From contig CAMCMU010000020.1 in NCBI GenBank assembly GCA_945876035.1, positions 1-64,000 on the forward strand: a stretch of 64,000 nucleotides of DNA. The letters run 5' to 3'. Positions 56,932-64,000 of this stretch are shown piece after piece. Each line of letters opens with the position of its first letter. Positions within the stretch are counted from its first letter, which is position 1. Source of the stretch: Schlesneria paludicola DSM 18645. Its GTDB lineage: Bacteria > Planctomycetota > Planctomycetia > Planctomycetales > Planctomycetaceae. Below the pieces are notes generated by a model. The model searched no databases. It was not told where the DNA came from and saw only the letters and a program-made list of their open reading frames with translations. The translations under genes and the position numbers were made by a program.

Positions 56932-58671
56932 ATGAGACTCACTCAATGGTGTCCGGCGTTTCGTGTGTTGGTTCTGGTGGGAATCAGTCTCGCCATCACG
57001 ATGACTCATTCCGTATGCGGTCAGGAAACCGGGGGTCGTCGGTACGCGATTGTCGTGGGCGTGCGCGAGTACGACCGGAACCAGCTCAAGAATCTGCCCT
57101 ATGCCGAAAACGACGTGTTCGAGCTGGCCGAGGTCTTGAAGCAGTCGGGCTTTTGCCGCGTGGTTGTGATGACGCAGACCGAGGGAGCCAAGTCCTCGCG
57201 CGCCCTGCCATTGGCCAAGACCATTCGCGAGGCTCTGAAGGGAGTGCTGCAGGATCGTGAGAAAGACGATCTGGTCCTGGTCGCCTTCGCCGGACATGGG
57301 GTGCAGTTTAAAGGGGAGCAGGAACACTTCTTCTGCCCGATGGACGCGACCCTCACCGACCGTTCGACGTTGATCTCACGGACTGAGGTGTACAAGCAGC
57401 TCGAACAGTCCAAGGCCGGGGCCAAGCTGCTGCTGGTCGATGCCTGTCGCAATGATCCGCTGGCGGGCAATGCTCGCGCCGCCGGGGATGTTGAATTGGC
57501 CAGCGTCACTCGGCCGCCGTTGGTTGCGCCACCCGGCGGCGTCGCCGCGTTCTTCAGTTGTTCGGAAGGCCAGCACGCGTTTGAAGACGAATCACTGAAG
57601 CACGGCGTCTTCTTTCATTACGTGATCCTGGGTCTGAAGGGGGAGGCCAAACTCAAGAATCGCGAGGAAGTGACGTGGGACAGTCTGGTGGCCTACGTGC
57701 AGTCCGAGGTGCCCGACAGGGTGAAGGAATTGTTCGGCAACACGACCCGCCAGATCCCCGAACACAAGGACCAACTGCGCGGCGGAGCCACCTTGATTTC
57801 AAACCGACCGACCACGCCGCCGTCAGTTCCAATCCCGACGACCAAGCCCCCATTGAGTCCCGCCACGGCGTCGCCGTTGGTCTTCCCGTTCACCGCTTCT
57901 CAGGCCACGGCGGCTCAGCAGGCGTGGGCGAAGTCACTGGGGAAGAAGGTGGTGGAAACGAACAGCCTCGGGATGGAGTTGGTGTTGATTCCGCCGGGGA
58001 AGTTCACGATGGGCAGTCCGGCCGGAGAGAAAGATCGCGAAACGGACGAGGATCAAGCCGACGTGACGTTGACGGAGGCATTCTGGCTGGGGAAGACCGA
58101 GGTAACGCAGGGCCAGTGGCAGCAGGTGATGGGGACGACCCCGTGGAAGGGACAGTCTTATGTGAAGGAGGGTCGGGACTACGCAGCAACGTACGTGAGT
58201 TGGGATGACGCGCAGGAATTCATCCAGAAACTGAGCCCGCGTGATGGCGCGACGTATCGGCTGCCGACGGAAGCGGAGTGGGACTGGAGTTGCCGCGCGG
58301 GAACGGCAAGCCGTTGGAGCTTCGGGGAGAGTGACGGGGACTTGGGCCGTTACGCGTGGTACGGCGGCTTCGATGGTGGCGGAAATACGAAGGATGAAAA
58401 TTATGCGCATCAAGTCGGTCAGAAACTGGCGAATCCATTCGGCCTTCACGACATGCACGGGAACGTTTGGGAGTGGTGTGAAGATGTGACTTTTGGCAAG
58501 CTGCCGGGTGGAACGAACCCGAAGGTGACGACCGGTACCGCTCGGGACCGTGTCCTGCGGGGCGGGTCGTGGTACGACGTACCACAGAACACCCGCTCGG
58601 CCCGCCGTAACGGGAACACGCCCGACATCCGGAACGGCCTCACGGGTTTCCGTGTATCGAGGACTCGTTAG
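56932..58671 (+). CDS. Secreted caspase-like (peptidase C14) protein fused to an FGE-like domain
   Basis: 579 residues from ATG 56932, with AGAGG upstream (GTG 56929 also possible). The signal peptide covers about 1-30. Residues 35-290 are a caspase-like p20 domain: YAIVVGVREYD, FAGHGVQFKGEQEHF (His about 122) and LLLVDACRNDPLAG (Cys about 172), so the His-Cys dyad is intact. A Pro/Thr linker (about 295-320) follows. Residues 340-579 are an FGE-sulfatase domain: GMELVLIPPGKFTMGS, YRLPTEAEWDWSC, LHDMHGNVWEWCED, LRGGSWYD. The C-terminal catalytic Cys pair of true FGE is absent (PQNTRSARRNGN). Planctomycetes are rich in caspase-like proteins; targets are unknown. Confidence 0.92.
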   Translation: MRLTQWCPAFRVLVLVGISLAITMTHSVCGQETGGRRYAIVVGVREYDRNQLKNLPYAENDVFELAEVLKQSGFCRVVVMTQTEGAKSSRALPLAKTIREALKGVLQDREKDDLVLVAFAGHGVQFKGEQEHFFCPMDATLTDRSTLISRTEVYKQLEQSKAGAKLLLVDACRNDPLAGNARAAGDVELASVTRPPLVAPPGGVAAFFSCSEGQHAFEDESLKHGVFFHYVILGLKGEAKLKNREEVTWDSLVAYVQSEVPDRVKELFGNTTRQIPEHKDQLRGGATLISNRPTTPPSVPIPTTKPPLSPATASPLVFPFTASQATAAQQAWAKSLGKKVVETNSLGMELVLIPPGKFTMGSPAGEKDRETDEDQADVTLTEAFWLGKTEVTQGQWQQVMGTTPWKGQSYVKEGRDYAATYVSWDDAQEFIQKLSPRDGATYRLPTEAEWDWSCRAGTASRWSFGESDGDLGRYAWYGGFDGGGNTKDENYAHQVGQKLANPFGLHDMHGNVWEWCEDVTFGKLPGGTNPKVTTGTARDRVLRGGSWYDVPQNTRSARRNGNTPDIRNGLTGFRVSRTR

Positions 58672-59027
58672 ACTTTTTGCTTTAGTCCTCTTTCCCTTTG
58701 CTCTGTGCCTTCTACCCTTTGTCTTTTGTCTTTGCCATCTTGCGACGAGCGCAGCGAGTCGCGTGAGTTCATTTTGTAGGATGGGCACTCCTACCAGCCA
58801 ATCCAGACGACCTCGCGATCTGCCGCCGGATGATCTCCCCGACAGCAACACGCCCGGACTGACGGTCCCGCCCCCACTGTCTTTTCCAACAGCCTCGGGA
58901 ACCGACGAATTCAAATCTAGCCCGCCCTGTCATCTCCAGGCACGGCTGGACCGTAAAGCACGAAGGCGACTGACGCACCGTTGAGAACAAAATCCGCGGA
59001 TCACGACCCTCCCCCAAACGCCGATTT
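58672..59027. other. Intergenic region with pyrimidine tract and palindromes
   Basis: About 360 bases. The first 70 are a pyrimidine-rich tract that may serve as a weak end of the caspase-FGE transcript. It is followed by GCGAC ... GTCGC (58742-58762) and GTAGGA, loop TGGGCAC, TCCTAC (58776-58794). No gene is supported; open frames are shadows of the FGE part on minus. Confidence 0.4.
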
Positions 59028-59537
59028 TTAGGGCACACTTGCTGACGAATTCTTGAGCCACACGATTTTCGTCTCCATAGTGCTTGTGTCCAAGAGTGCT
59101 ACGGAAGGTTTTCCAAATGACCAACCGCTGGTTTCACCCGGATTGATCCACAGTCGCCCTTGCAGATCACGTGTCAGACTTGGCTTGTGTGTATGAGCAA
59201 AGATGGCGACATCAAATTCCCCACCGAGACCGAGTAATGATCGATCCATGTGTGTCAGCAAGATTCGCTTGCCATCATTCGTTTTGAATCCAAACGGAGG
59301 TTCACCGATGATTCCGATGATCTTCATTCCTGCGGCCACACCCCTCTTGTTCCCTTCATTGTCGCCATAACAGCCGATGAGATTGCACTTTAGTAATCGC
59401 AATGGTGGCACGGAAAAAGAGGACACCAAGTCTCCGGCAAAGACAACCAGTTCGCACCCCGCATCATTAAAGACTTGAACCGCGAGGCGAATGTGGTCCA
59501 AGTGATCGTGACTATCTGCAAAGATGCCGATGAGCAT
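59028..59537 (-). CDS. YfcE/MJ0936-type metallophosphoesterase
   Basis: 169 residues from ATG 59537; the frame runs 150 codons further up through the RNase D start and is rejected. All five calcineurin-like motifs are visible: FADSHDH, VVFAGDLVS, CYGDNEGN, LLTHMD and FAHTHKP. The short single-domain form resembles YfcE phosphodiesterases, which cleave phosphodiester model substrates with two metal ions. The physiological substrate is not known. It is divergent from RNase D. The GGAG upstream is rather far from the ATG, so the start is slightly uncertain. Confidence 0.9.
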   Translation of the reverse strand: MLIGIFADSHDHLDHIRLAVQVFNDAGCELVVFAGDLVSSFSVPPLRLLKCNLIGCYGDNEGNKRGVAAGMKIIGIIGEPPFGFKTNDGKRILLTHMDRSLLGLGGEFDVAIFAHTHKPSLTRDLQGRLWINPGETSGWSFGKPSVALLDTSTMETKIVWLKNSSASVP

Positions 59538-59747
59538 GGTCTGTATTGATTCTCCTCGTGATGCCGACCGTGGATGAATCGTCTGCGGAACGACCCGGAT
59601 CCTGCCACAACAGTCTGACAATTTTTTGTCTGAATCGCGATCATCGATGATTGACCTGACGTTCGACCGGCTTGCGATTTCGCAACAACTGTGCAAGGAT
59701 AACCTCTTGATCGACGGGAAAGCCTCCTTCGAATTGACCTTATACAA

Positions 59748-60944
59748 ATGACTTCTCCGCTGATTACCGATCAGTCCGAATTTGAGGACCTTTGCCACCA
59801 CATTCAGGAGGCTGGGTTGGTGGCGTTTGATACGGAATTCGTGTCGGAATTTACGTACCGCCCGGAACTCTGCTTGTTGCAATTTGCCACTGCGGACCGC
59901 TGCGTTGCTGTGGACCCGTATGAAGTGAAGGATCTGAGTGCGTGGTGGAACATGATGGCGGATGACAAGACATTGGTCATCGTTCATGGAGGCCGCGAAG
60001 AAGTCCGATTCTGCATGACATCAGTCAATCTTCCCCCCCGTCAATTGTGGGATGTCCAGATCGCGGAGGGATTGCGTTCTCGCAGTTTTCCACTGGGCTA
60101 CGAAGCCATTGTGAAGCGAGTGCTCGGACGCGAAACGGACGGACGCGAAACGCGGACAGACTGGCGTCGGAGACCGCTGACCAGCGGCCAATTGTCGTAC
60201 GCTGTAGACGATGTCAAGCATGTACTCGAAATTTATGAACGGCAAAGGGAGTGGTTGAACAAGCATCAACGAATGGCTTGGGCAGATGCTGAAATGCAGC
60301 GAATGATTGACGAAGTTGCTGTAGAGCGGGCCCCCGAAAGTTGGATGCGTTTGTCTGGCCTGCACCGACTCTCGGGATCCGAACTGGCTGTCGCGCGCGA
60401 AGTCTATCGATGGCGGGACCTTGAAGCGGCCGCAAGGAACCGACCAATGCGGAAAATTTTGAGGGATGATTTGGTACTGGAAATGGCCAAACGGCGACCC
60501 ACCTCCGAGGCGGACCTGCTGGCCGTTCGCGACATGAACCGTCCAGAGTACAAGAAATCTGCCCCGGAGCTTCTGGCCTGCGTCGTCAGCGGATTGGGCA
60601 TTCCCAAGCAGGATCTCCCCGTTCTTCCCAAGTCTCTGGATGAAGAAAAGTCTCACGACGAACAAGTCATCGGCCAGTTACTTGGTCTTGCTCTGGCCAA
60701 TCGTTGTGCAGAATTGAATGTGGCGATGAGTCTTGTCGGAAAAACGTCGGACTTGCGCCACCTCGTCCGCTGGCATGCCTACGGCGAACGTGAGGGGACT
60801 CCCCCTCGGCTGACTCAAGGGTGGCGGGCCGAGGTCTGTGGAGATTTGCTGAGGGATGTCCTGAATGGCAAGATCACACTGCGTGTGGCCGACCCTCAGT
60901 CTGACCATCCACTCGTCTTTGAGCGACGGGTGCAGGTGTCATAG
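59748..60944 (+). CDS. rnd: Ribonuclease D
   Basis: 398 residues. It is a DEDD-family 3'-5' exoribonuclease with an HRDC-like helical tail. Motif I is VAFDTEFVSEF. Motif II reads VHGGREEVRFC, where the second acidic position is Glu and E. coli RNase D has Asp (HAGSEDLEVF). Motif III is LSYAVDDVKHVLEIY. WDVQIAEGL and GYEAIVKRVLG lie between. An in-frame 15-base duplication gives GRETDGRETR before DWRRRPLT. It processes 3' ends of stable RNAs in known cases. The PQQ-propeller gene converges with eight bases between stops. Confidence 0.94.
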   Translation: MTSPLITDQSEFEDLCHHIQEAGLVAFDTEFVSEFTYRPELCLLQFATADRCVAVDPYEVKDLSAWWNMMADDKTLVIVHGGREEVRFCMTSVNLPPRQLWDVQIAEGLRSRSFPLGYEAIVKRVLGRETDGRETRTDWRRRPLTSGQLSYAVDDVKHVLEIYERQREWLNKHQRMAWADAEMQRMIDEVAVERAPESWMRLSGLHRLSGSELAVAREVYRWRDLEAAARNRPMRKILRDDLVLEMAKRRPTSEADLLAVRDMNRPEYKKSAPELLACVVSGLGIPKQDLPVLPKSLDEEKSHDEQVIGQLLGLALANRCAELNVAMSLVGKTSDLRHLVRWHAYGEREGTPPRLTQGWRAEVCGDLLRDVLNGKITLRVADPQSDHPLVFERRVQVS

Positions 60945-60952
60945 ACGCTCTT

Positions 60953-62236
60953 TCAACGAACGCCTCCAAGACAGACGAGGGCACGGGGAGTCCGGTAGAA
61001 GAGACGGCCCTGAGAGATCGCACCCGACGCATAGACCGGTTCACCAAGCGCGTTTCTTGCCATTTCGACATACGTCTTTTCGCCCCCCTTCACGACAATG
61101 GTCTCACCGTCGTCGCTGGTAAAATAGACCTTGCCATCTCCCGCGATCGGTGAGGCGGTGAAGACGCCTCGAAGCCTGTTTTGCCAGATCAATTTTCCGG
61201 AATGCGCGTCAAGGCAGGTGACGATTCCTTGGTCGTCCACAAGGTAGTACTCGTCGCCAAGCAACACGGGTGACGGAACATAGGGACTGCCGCGTAGACT
61301 GCGCCATAAGACGTGAGTCTCGCTCACATCACCTCGGCCGCCTGGTCGAATGGCCATCGCCGCTCCCTTGGGACCGCTGACTGCGAACAACATCCCATTC
61401 CCCACCACCGGCGTTGGAATACACTCCCGTTGAAGCCCCCCGACTCGCCAGAGAGGCTTGCCCGTCAATGGTTCCAAGGCATCAATGCGTCCTGCCGCAC
61501 ACAGGACCAGTTCGCGGTGACCTCGATCATCCGCCACAAACTGCGGTGATGACCACGAATGCCACACACCCGGACGATCGACTTTCCAACGGTTCTCACC
61601 TGTCTGACGATCGATAGCCAAAACGTAGGAATCGCCGTAATGGTCGCACTGCAGGTACAACAAGTCCCCCTCGATGGCTGGTGAACTCGTGTGTCCAAAG
61701 CGATTCTCAAAGGGTCCATACTCACTGGCCAGCGAGCGCTGCCAGACCAACCCTCCCTCAGCATCAACACAGAAGACGTCGCCCGTTCCAAACAACACAT
61801 AGACATAGTGCCCATCGGTGATTGGAGTTGGAGTTGCCATATCACTTTTCGTCGGATGGTGCAGCGTTGGAGAAGTCCCCCAAAGACGCAACCGCCATCG
61901 TTCCCGGCCATTTGATGACTCTAGGCAAACCACGTAAAGTTCGTGTTGATTTGCTCCCTCAGCGGCCGTCAGAAAGATTTGATCGCCCCAGATCACTGGA
62001 CTCGAAATCCCGGATCCCGGCAGAATTGCCTTCCAGAGCAACCCCTCGTCAGCCGACCAACGGACGGGGAGGTTCGTCTCGGAACTTACCGCGTTTCTTT
62101 GCGGGCCACGCCATTCGGGCCAGTTTTCTCCCCACACAGAAGTCATCGGTTGTCGTCCAACGGCGATCAACAAAATGGTCAGTAGCGACAGCCGCAGATT
62201 GGCTGGCACAAGATGCTGACGATCAACATGGCTCAT
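60953..62236 (-). CDS. Secreted PQQ-like beta-propeller protein
   Basis: 427 residues, GGAG eight bases upstream of the ATG. An N-terminal hydrophobic signal (SLLTILLIAVG) is present. Repeated blades with the W-motif: GLLWKAILPG, NGRERWRLRLWG, GLVWQRSLAS, GENRWKVDRPG, GKPLWRVGGL, GKLIWQNRLRG. Sequences such as ENWPEWRGPQRNAVSSE at the start are typical of planctomycete exported outer-membrane BamB-like propellers. No PQQ-enzyme catalytic residues are evident, so binding or scaffolding is likely. The next gene upstream on the same strand ends 18 bases before its start, so they form an operon. Confidence 0.9.
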   Translation of the reverse strand: MSHVDRQHLVPANLRLSLLTILLIAVGRQPMTSVWGENWPEWRGPQRNAVSSETNLPVRWSADEGLLWKAILPGSGISSPVIWGDQIFLTAAEGANQHELYVVCLESSNGRERWRLRLWGTSPTLHHPTKSDMATPTPITDGHYVYVLFGTGDVFCVDAEGGLVWQRSLASEYGPFENRFGHTSSPAIEGDLLYLQCDHYGDSYVLAIDRQTGENRWKVDRPGVWHSWSSPQFVADDRGHRELVLCAAGRIDALEPLTGKPLWRVGGLQRECIPTPVVGNGMLFAVSGPKGAAMAIRPGGRGDVSETHVLWRSLRGSPYVPSPVLLGDEYYLVDDQGIVTCLDAHSGKLIWQNRLRGVFTASPIAGDGKVYFTSDDGETIVVKGGEKTYVEMARNALGEPVYASGAISQGRLFYRTPRALVCLGGVR

Positions 62237-62254
62237 GCGGTCGGCTCCGTTTCC

Positions 62255-63451
62255 TCATTCTGTTTTGGCCAGCGGAAGTCCATTTCGAAATGGCGCCGCT
62301 CCGCCCGTTTCATCGCAGAACCGCAATTGGAATTTCCAACTATTGGGTGCTTCGGGATTGGTGTGTGGTGGTCCCTGACAGATTTTCACGAGGATTCGGT
62401 TGAGGCCCTGTTGCAGGGTCACGGGGGTTACAAACCTGTCCAATCGTGTGCCGTTGAGCCATTGCTCACGAGCGAGCACTTGTCGCTCGTTCAGCCAGAC
62501 ACTGATATTGTCATCGGCACTGCACCGCAACTGAATCGACTGCTCGTGCGCAGAATCGATTTCTGCAAATGCGTAACCGACCGCTTCACTCGCAGGTCCG
62601 ATCGCCTGAATCAGGTTCACTTCCCCTAGAGGATTCGTGGACTGATGCAATTTCCAACGCAGTTTAGCCCGATCGCCAGCATCATATTCCGCGGCCAGAT
62701 CAACACTTTTTTCGGGTGGAAATTTGGCATGAAAGCCTGTTGTTTCAGGGGCTGGAAACGGTCCGACCAACCACCAACGGTTGACGAATCCCATGTGGGC
62801 AACGGCATCCATGTCCTGTCCCACACTTTTCAAACGATCGACCGCCTGCAGCACTTGGTCACTTTCACGGGCATGGCGAAATCCGTTTTCGTAATGCCGG
62901 CGCGCCGGATCGGTCCGACGCTCCTCCTTCTCTCGGTCGCCCTGTGACAAAACGTAGTTCACCGCGTCACGGCGGAATTCCGGGTCATCCAACCAGTCGG
63001 GCAAGAGTCGATTTCGTAAGGTAGGATCGACCCGCTGAAGCAGGGTCAGAGTCAACCGTCTCGCCCGACCATGCCGCGTTGAATCGCGGAGGTACTGTTC
63101 CAGTTCGGCTTGGGGCAACTGAGGATTCGGCATCGCCAATTCGCGATCGGCGATCTGATCGAAGGCGATCCGAAACCAATTTGCCGCCACGATGTTTGGT
63201 GTGTCGAGAGCGATCAGCAATCGCGGTAGTGTTTGTGCTTCAGCGTGTGCCAATTGATCACACGCCCGGCGTGCTGACTCTGATCCGGTGGCCCCCGGCC
63301 CGACCTGTTCGATAACGCGGATAGCCTCATCGATCGTCTGATCGGCAGCCGAAACGTAGGGGAAATACAGACCGAGCAACAGATGGCAGAACACCCTCGT
63401 GAATTTCAAAAGTCCGTCTCCGCAAGTTCGTTTTTCGGTCAGGTTAACCAT
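62255..63451 (-). CDS. Secreted protein of unknown function with galactose-binding-like domain
   Basis: 398 residues. A signal peptide is probable (VFCHLLLGLYFPYVSA). Residues 40-220 are helical and resemble HEAT-like repeats (DEAIRVIEQVGPGATGSE, ACDQLAHAEAQTLPRLLIAL). About residues 225-390 are beta-rich: WWLVGPFPAP begins a domain often found before galactose-binding folds, followed by IQLRCSADDNISVWLNERQ and QGLNRILVKICQGP. It is co-transcribed with the PQQ propeller by spacing. I do not recognise a function; glycan or polymer binding at the cell surface is plausible. Confidence 0.8.
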   Translation of the reverse strand: MVNLTEKRTCGDGLLKFTRVFCHLLLGLYFPYVSAADQTIDEAIRVIEQVGPGATGSESARRACDQLAHAEAQTLPRLLIALDTPNIVAANWFRIAFDQIADRELAMPNPQLPQAELEQYLRDSTRHGRARRLTLTLLQRVDPTLRNRLLPDWLDDPEFRRDAVNYVLSQGDREKEERRTDPARRHYENGFRHARESDQVLQAVDRLKSVGQDMDAVAHMGFVNRWWLVGPFPAPETTGFHAKFPPEKSVDLAAEYDAGDRAKLRWKLHQSTNPLGEVNLIQAIGPASEAVGYAFAEIDSAHEQSIQLRCSADDNISVWLNERQVLAREQWLNGTRLDRFVTPVTLQQGLNRILVKICQGPPHTNPEAPNSWKFQLRFCDETGGAAPFRNGLPLAKTE

Positions 63452-63506
63452 CGGTCACAGAACACAATCACCGCCATCAAATTCGCAGACCGATTCGCTC
63501 GCGTTC

Positions 63507-64000
63507 CTATCGCAACTTACGCAGCATGACGGGCATTCCGAAAGTTTCTTCGAAGAGTGAACCGGATTGTTTGAGAGCCAGTTGCTCAATACTCAGGTCT
63601 TCGACCTGTGAGATCGCGATCACAAGACGCCCCCCTTCGCGAGAGAATTTCAATTCGTGCAAGCGTTGTCCGCGTGAGGCTTCCATGGCGTCAGCAACTC
63701 GCAGCATCGCCGCCATTTTCACCACGGCGATCCTTTGGTCACGGTTCAATGCCGTAAAGACCGTGTGTGTCGGCTTGGGTGAGGATCGGCGATGATAACG
63801 GGCCGTCAGTGCAACCAGTTGCACATCGGCCCGGCTCAACCCGAAAAGTTCACTGTTCTGAATTAAATACATGGTGTGCTTATGATAGCTACCCGTGCTG
63901 ACGAACTGACCAATTTCGTGAAGCAAGGAAGACACACATAGCAACAACTCAAATCGAGGCGCCAGTTGATGTTCCTCGCGAAGACCCTGGAATAAGATTT
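63507..64000 (-). CDS. Ppx/GppA-type C-terminal HD domain, gene truncated by window edge
   Basis: The frame is open to the window edge (last full codon begins near 63998) and ends at TAG 63507. About 163 residues are visible. HEIGQFVSTGSYHKHTMYLI, LTARYHRRSSPKPTH and MAAMLRVADAMEASR match the HD-like C-terminal half of exopolyphosphatase/guanosine pentaphosphatase proteins. These hydrolyse polyphosphate or (p)ppGpp in known cases. The ASKHA phosphatase half would lie outside the window. The FELLLCVSSLLHEIG segment is the helix carrying the HD-like His/Glu. Confidence 0.82.
   Translation of the reverse strand, partial: ILFQGLREEHQLAPRFELLLCVSSLLHEIGQFVSTGSYHKHTMYLIQNSELFGLSRADVQLVALTARYHRRSSPKPTHTVFTALNRDQRIAVVKMAAMLRVADAMEASRGQRLHELKFSREGGRLVIAISQVEDLSIEQLALKQSGSLFEETFGMPVMLRKLR

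Noticed and set aside
57934-58914. 326-codon minus frame opposite the FGE half of the caspase fusion
   Set aside because: Antisense shadow, Arg/His/Pro-rich, no start signal.
59538-59987. 150-codon upstream extension of the metallophosphoesterase frame
   Set aside because: It runs through the divergent promoter and the RNase D start; the family begins at MLIGIFADSHDH.

Overview
The window reads as chromosome of a Planctomycetota bacterium (inference from gene content, no database search run). The markers are paired PSCyt1/DUF1549/DUF1553 and DUF1501 genes, a second very large CxxCH heme protein with HEAT-like repeats, several sulfatases with formylglycine-type motifs, formylglycine-enzyme-like domains, DUF1080, a Gfo/Idh/MocA oxidoreductase, futalosine-route menaquinone genes (mqnA, mqnC), LL-diaminopimelate aminotransferase, and very large anonymous membrane proteins. 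Genes lie on both strands with many 200-1200 bp gaps.

Layout. 1-305: tail of an IS4-type transposase and a tRNA-Arg(UCG) on the minus strand. 698-4376: a FAH-family gene and dapL (minus), DUF983 (plus), TPR protein (minus). 5055-7163: groES-groEL with a strong terminator. 7342-18490: a plus-strand secreted-protein region: a sulfatase that appears frameshifted near its 3' end, an unknown secreted protein, a second sulfatase, a YHYH-PEBP fusion, then the overlapping pair PSCyt1/DUF1553 and DUF1501. 19367-22370: secreted NHL propeller and EF-hand protein. 22634-26698: xylulokinase, glgC, isochorismatase-type hydrolase. 26944-32007: FGE-like protein and a 1203-aa CxxCH protein. 32320-36686: minus-strand ABC ATPase, ABC permease fused to a CPBP protease domain, and a translationally coupled Gfo/Idh oxidoreductase. 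36851-43355: mqnC/mqnA, homoserine dehydrogenase, a stand-alone LigD-type phosphoesterase-like gene, PIG-L deacetylase, nadA. 43520-50490: a small orphan, MDR-type reductase, small membrane protein, UbiA-type prenyltransferase, aconitase, DUF1080. 51147-58671: STAS protein, a very small secreted protein with its own minus-strand terminator, a 1165-aa membrane protein of unknown function, and a caspase-like/FGE-like fusion. 59028-64000: metallophosphoesterase, RNase D, PQQ propeller plus anonymous secreted partner, and the end of a Ppx/GppA-HD-type gene cut by the window edge.

How the parts fit. Much is core metabolism: lysine (dapL), threonine/methionine branch (hom), NAD (nadA), menaquinone (mqnA/C), TCA (acnA), glycogen (glgC), chaperonin. 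The accessory part is dominated by exported proteins typical of polysaccharide-degrading planctomycetes: sulfatases, heme-binding PSCyt proteins, DUF1501, DUF1080, propellers. No CRISPR array, prophage or classical defence island was seen. The features most worth a second look are the 7.3-13.2 kb sulfatase/YHYH-PEBP cluster, the 52.9-58.7 kb membrane giant plus caspase-FGE pair, the very small secreted protein at 51.8 kb, and a striking number of intergenic perfect stem-loops without U-tracts.
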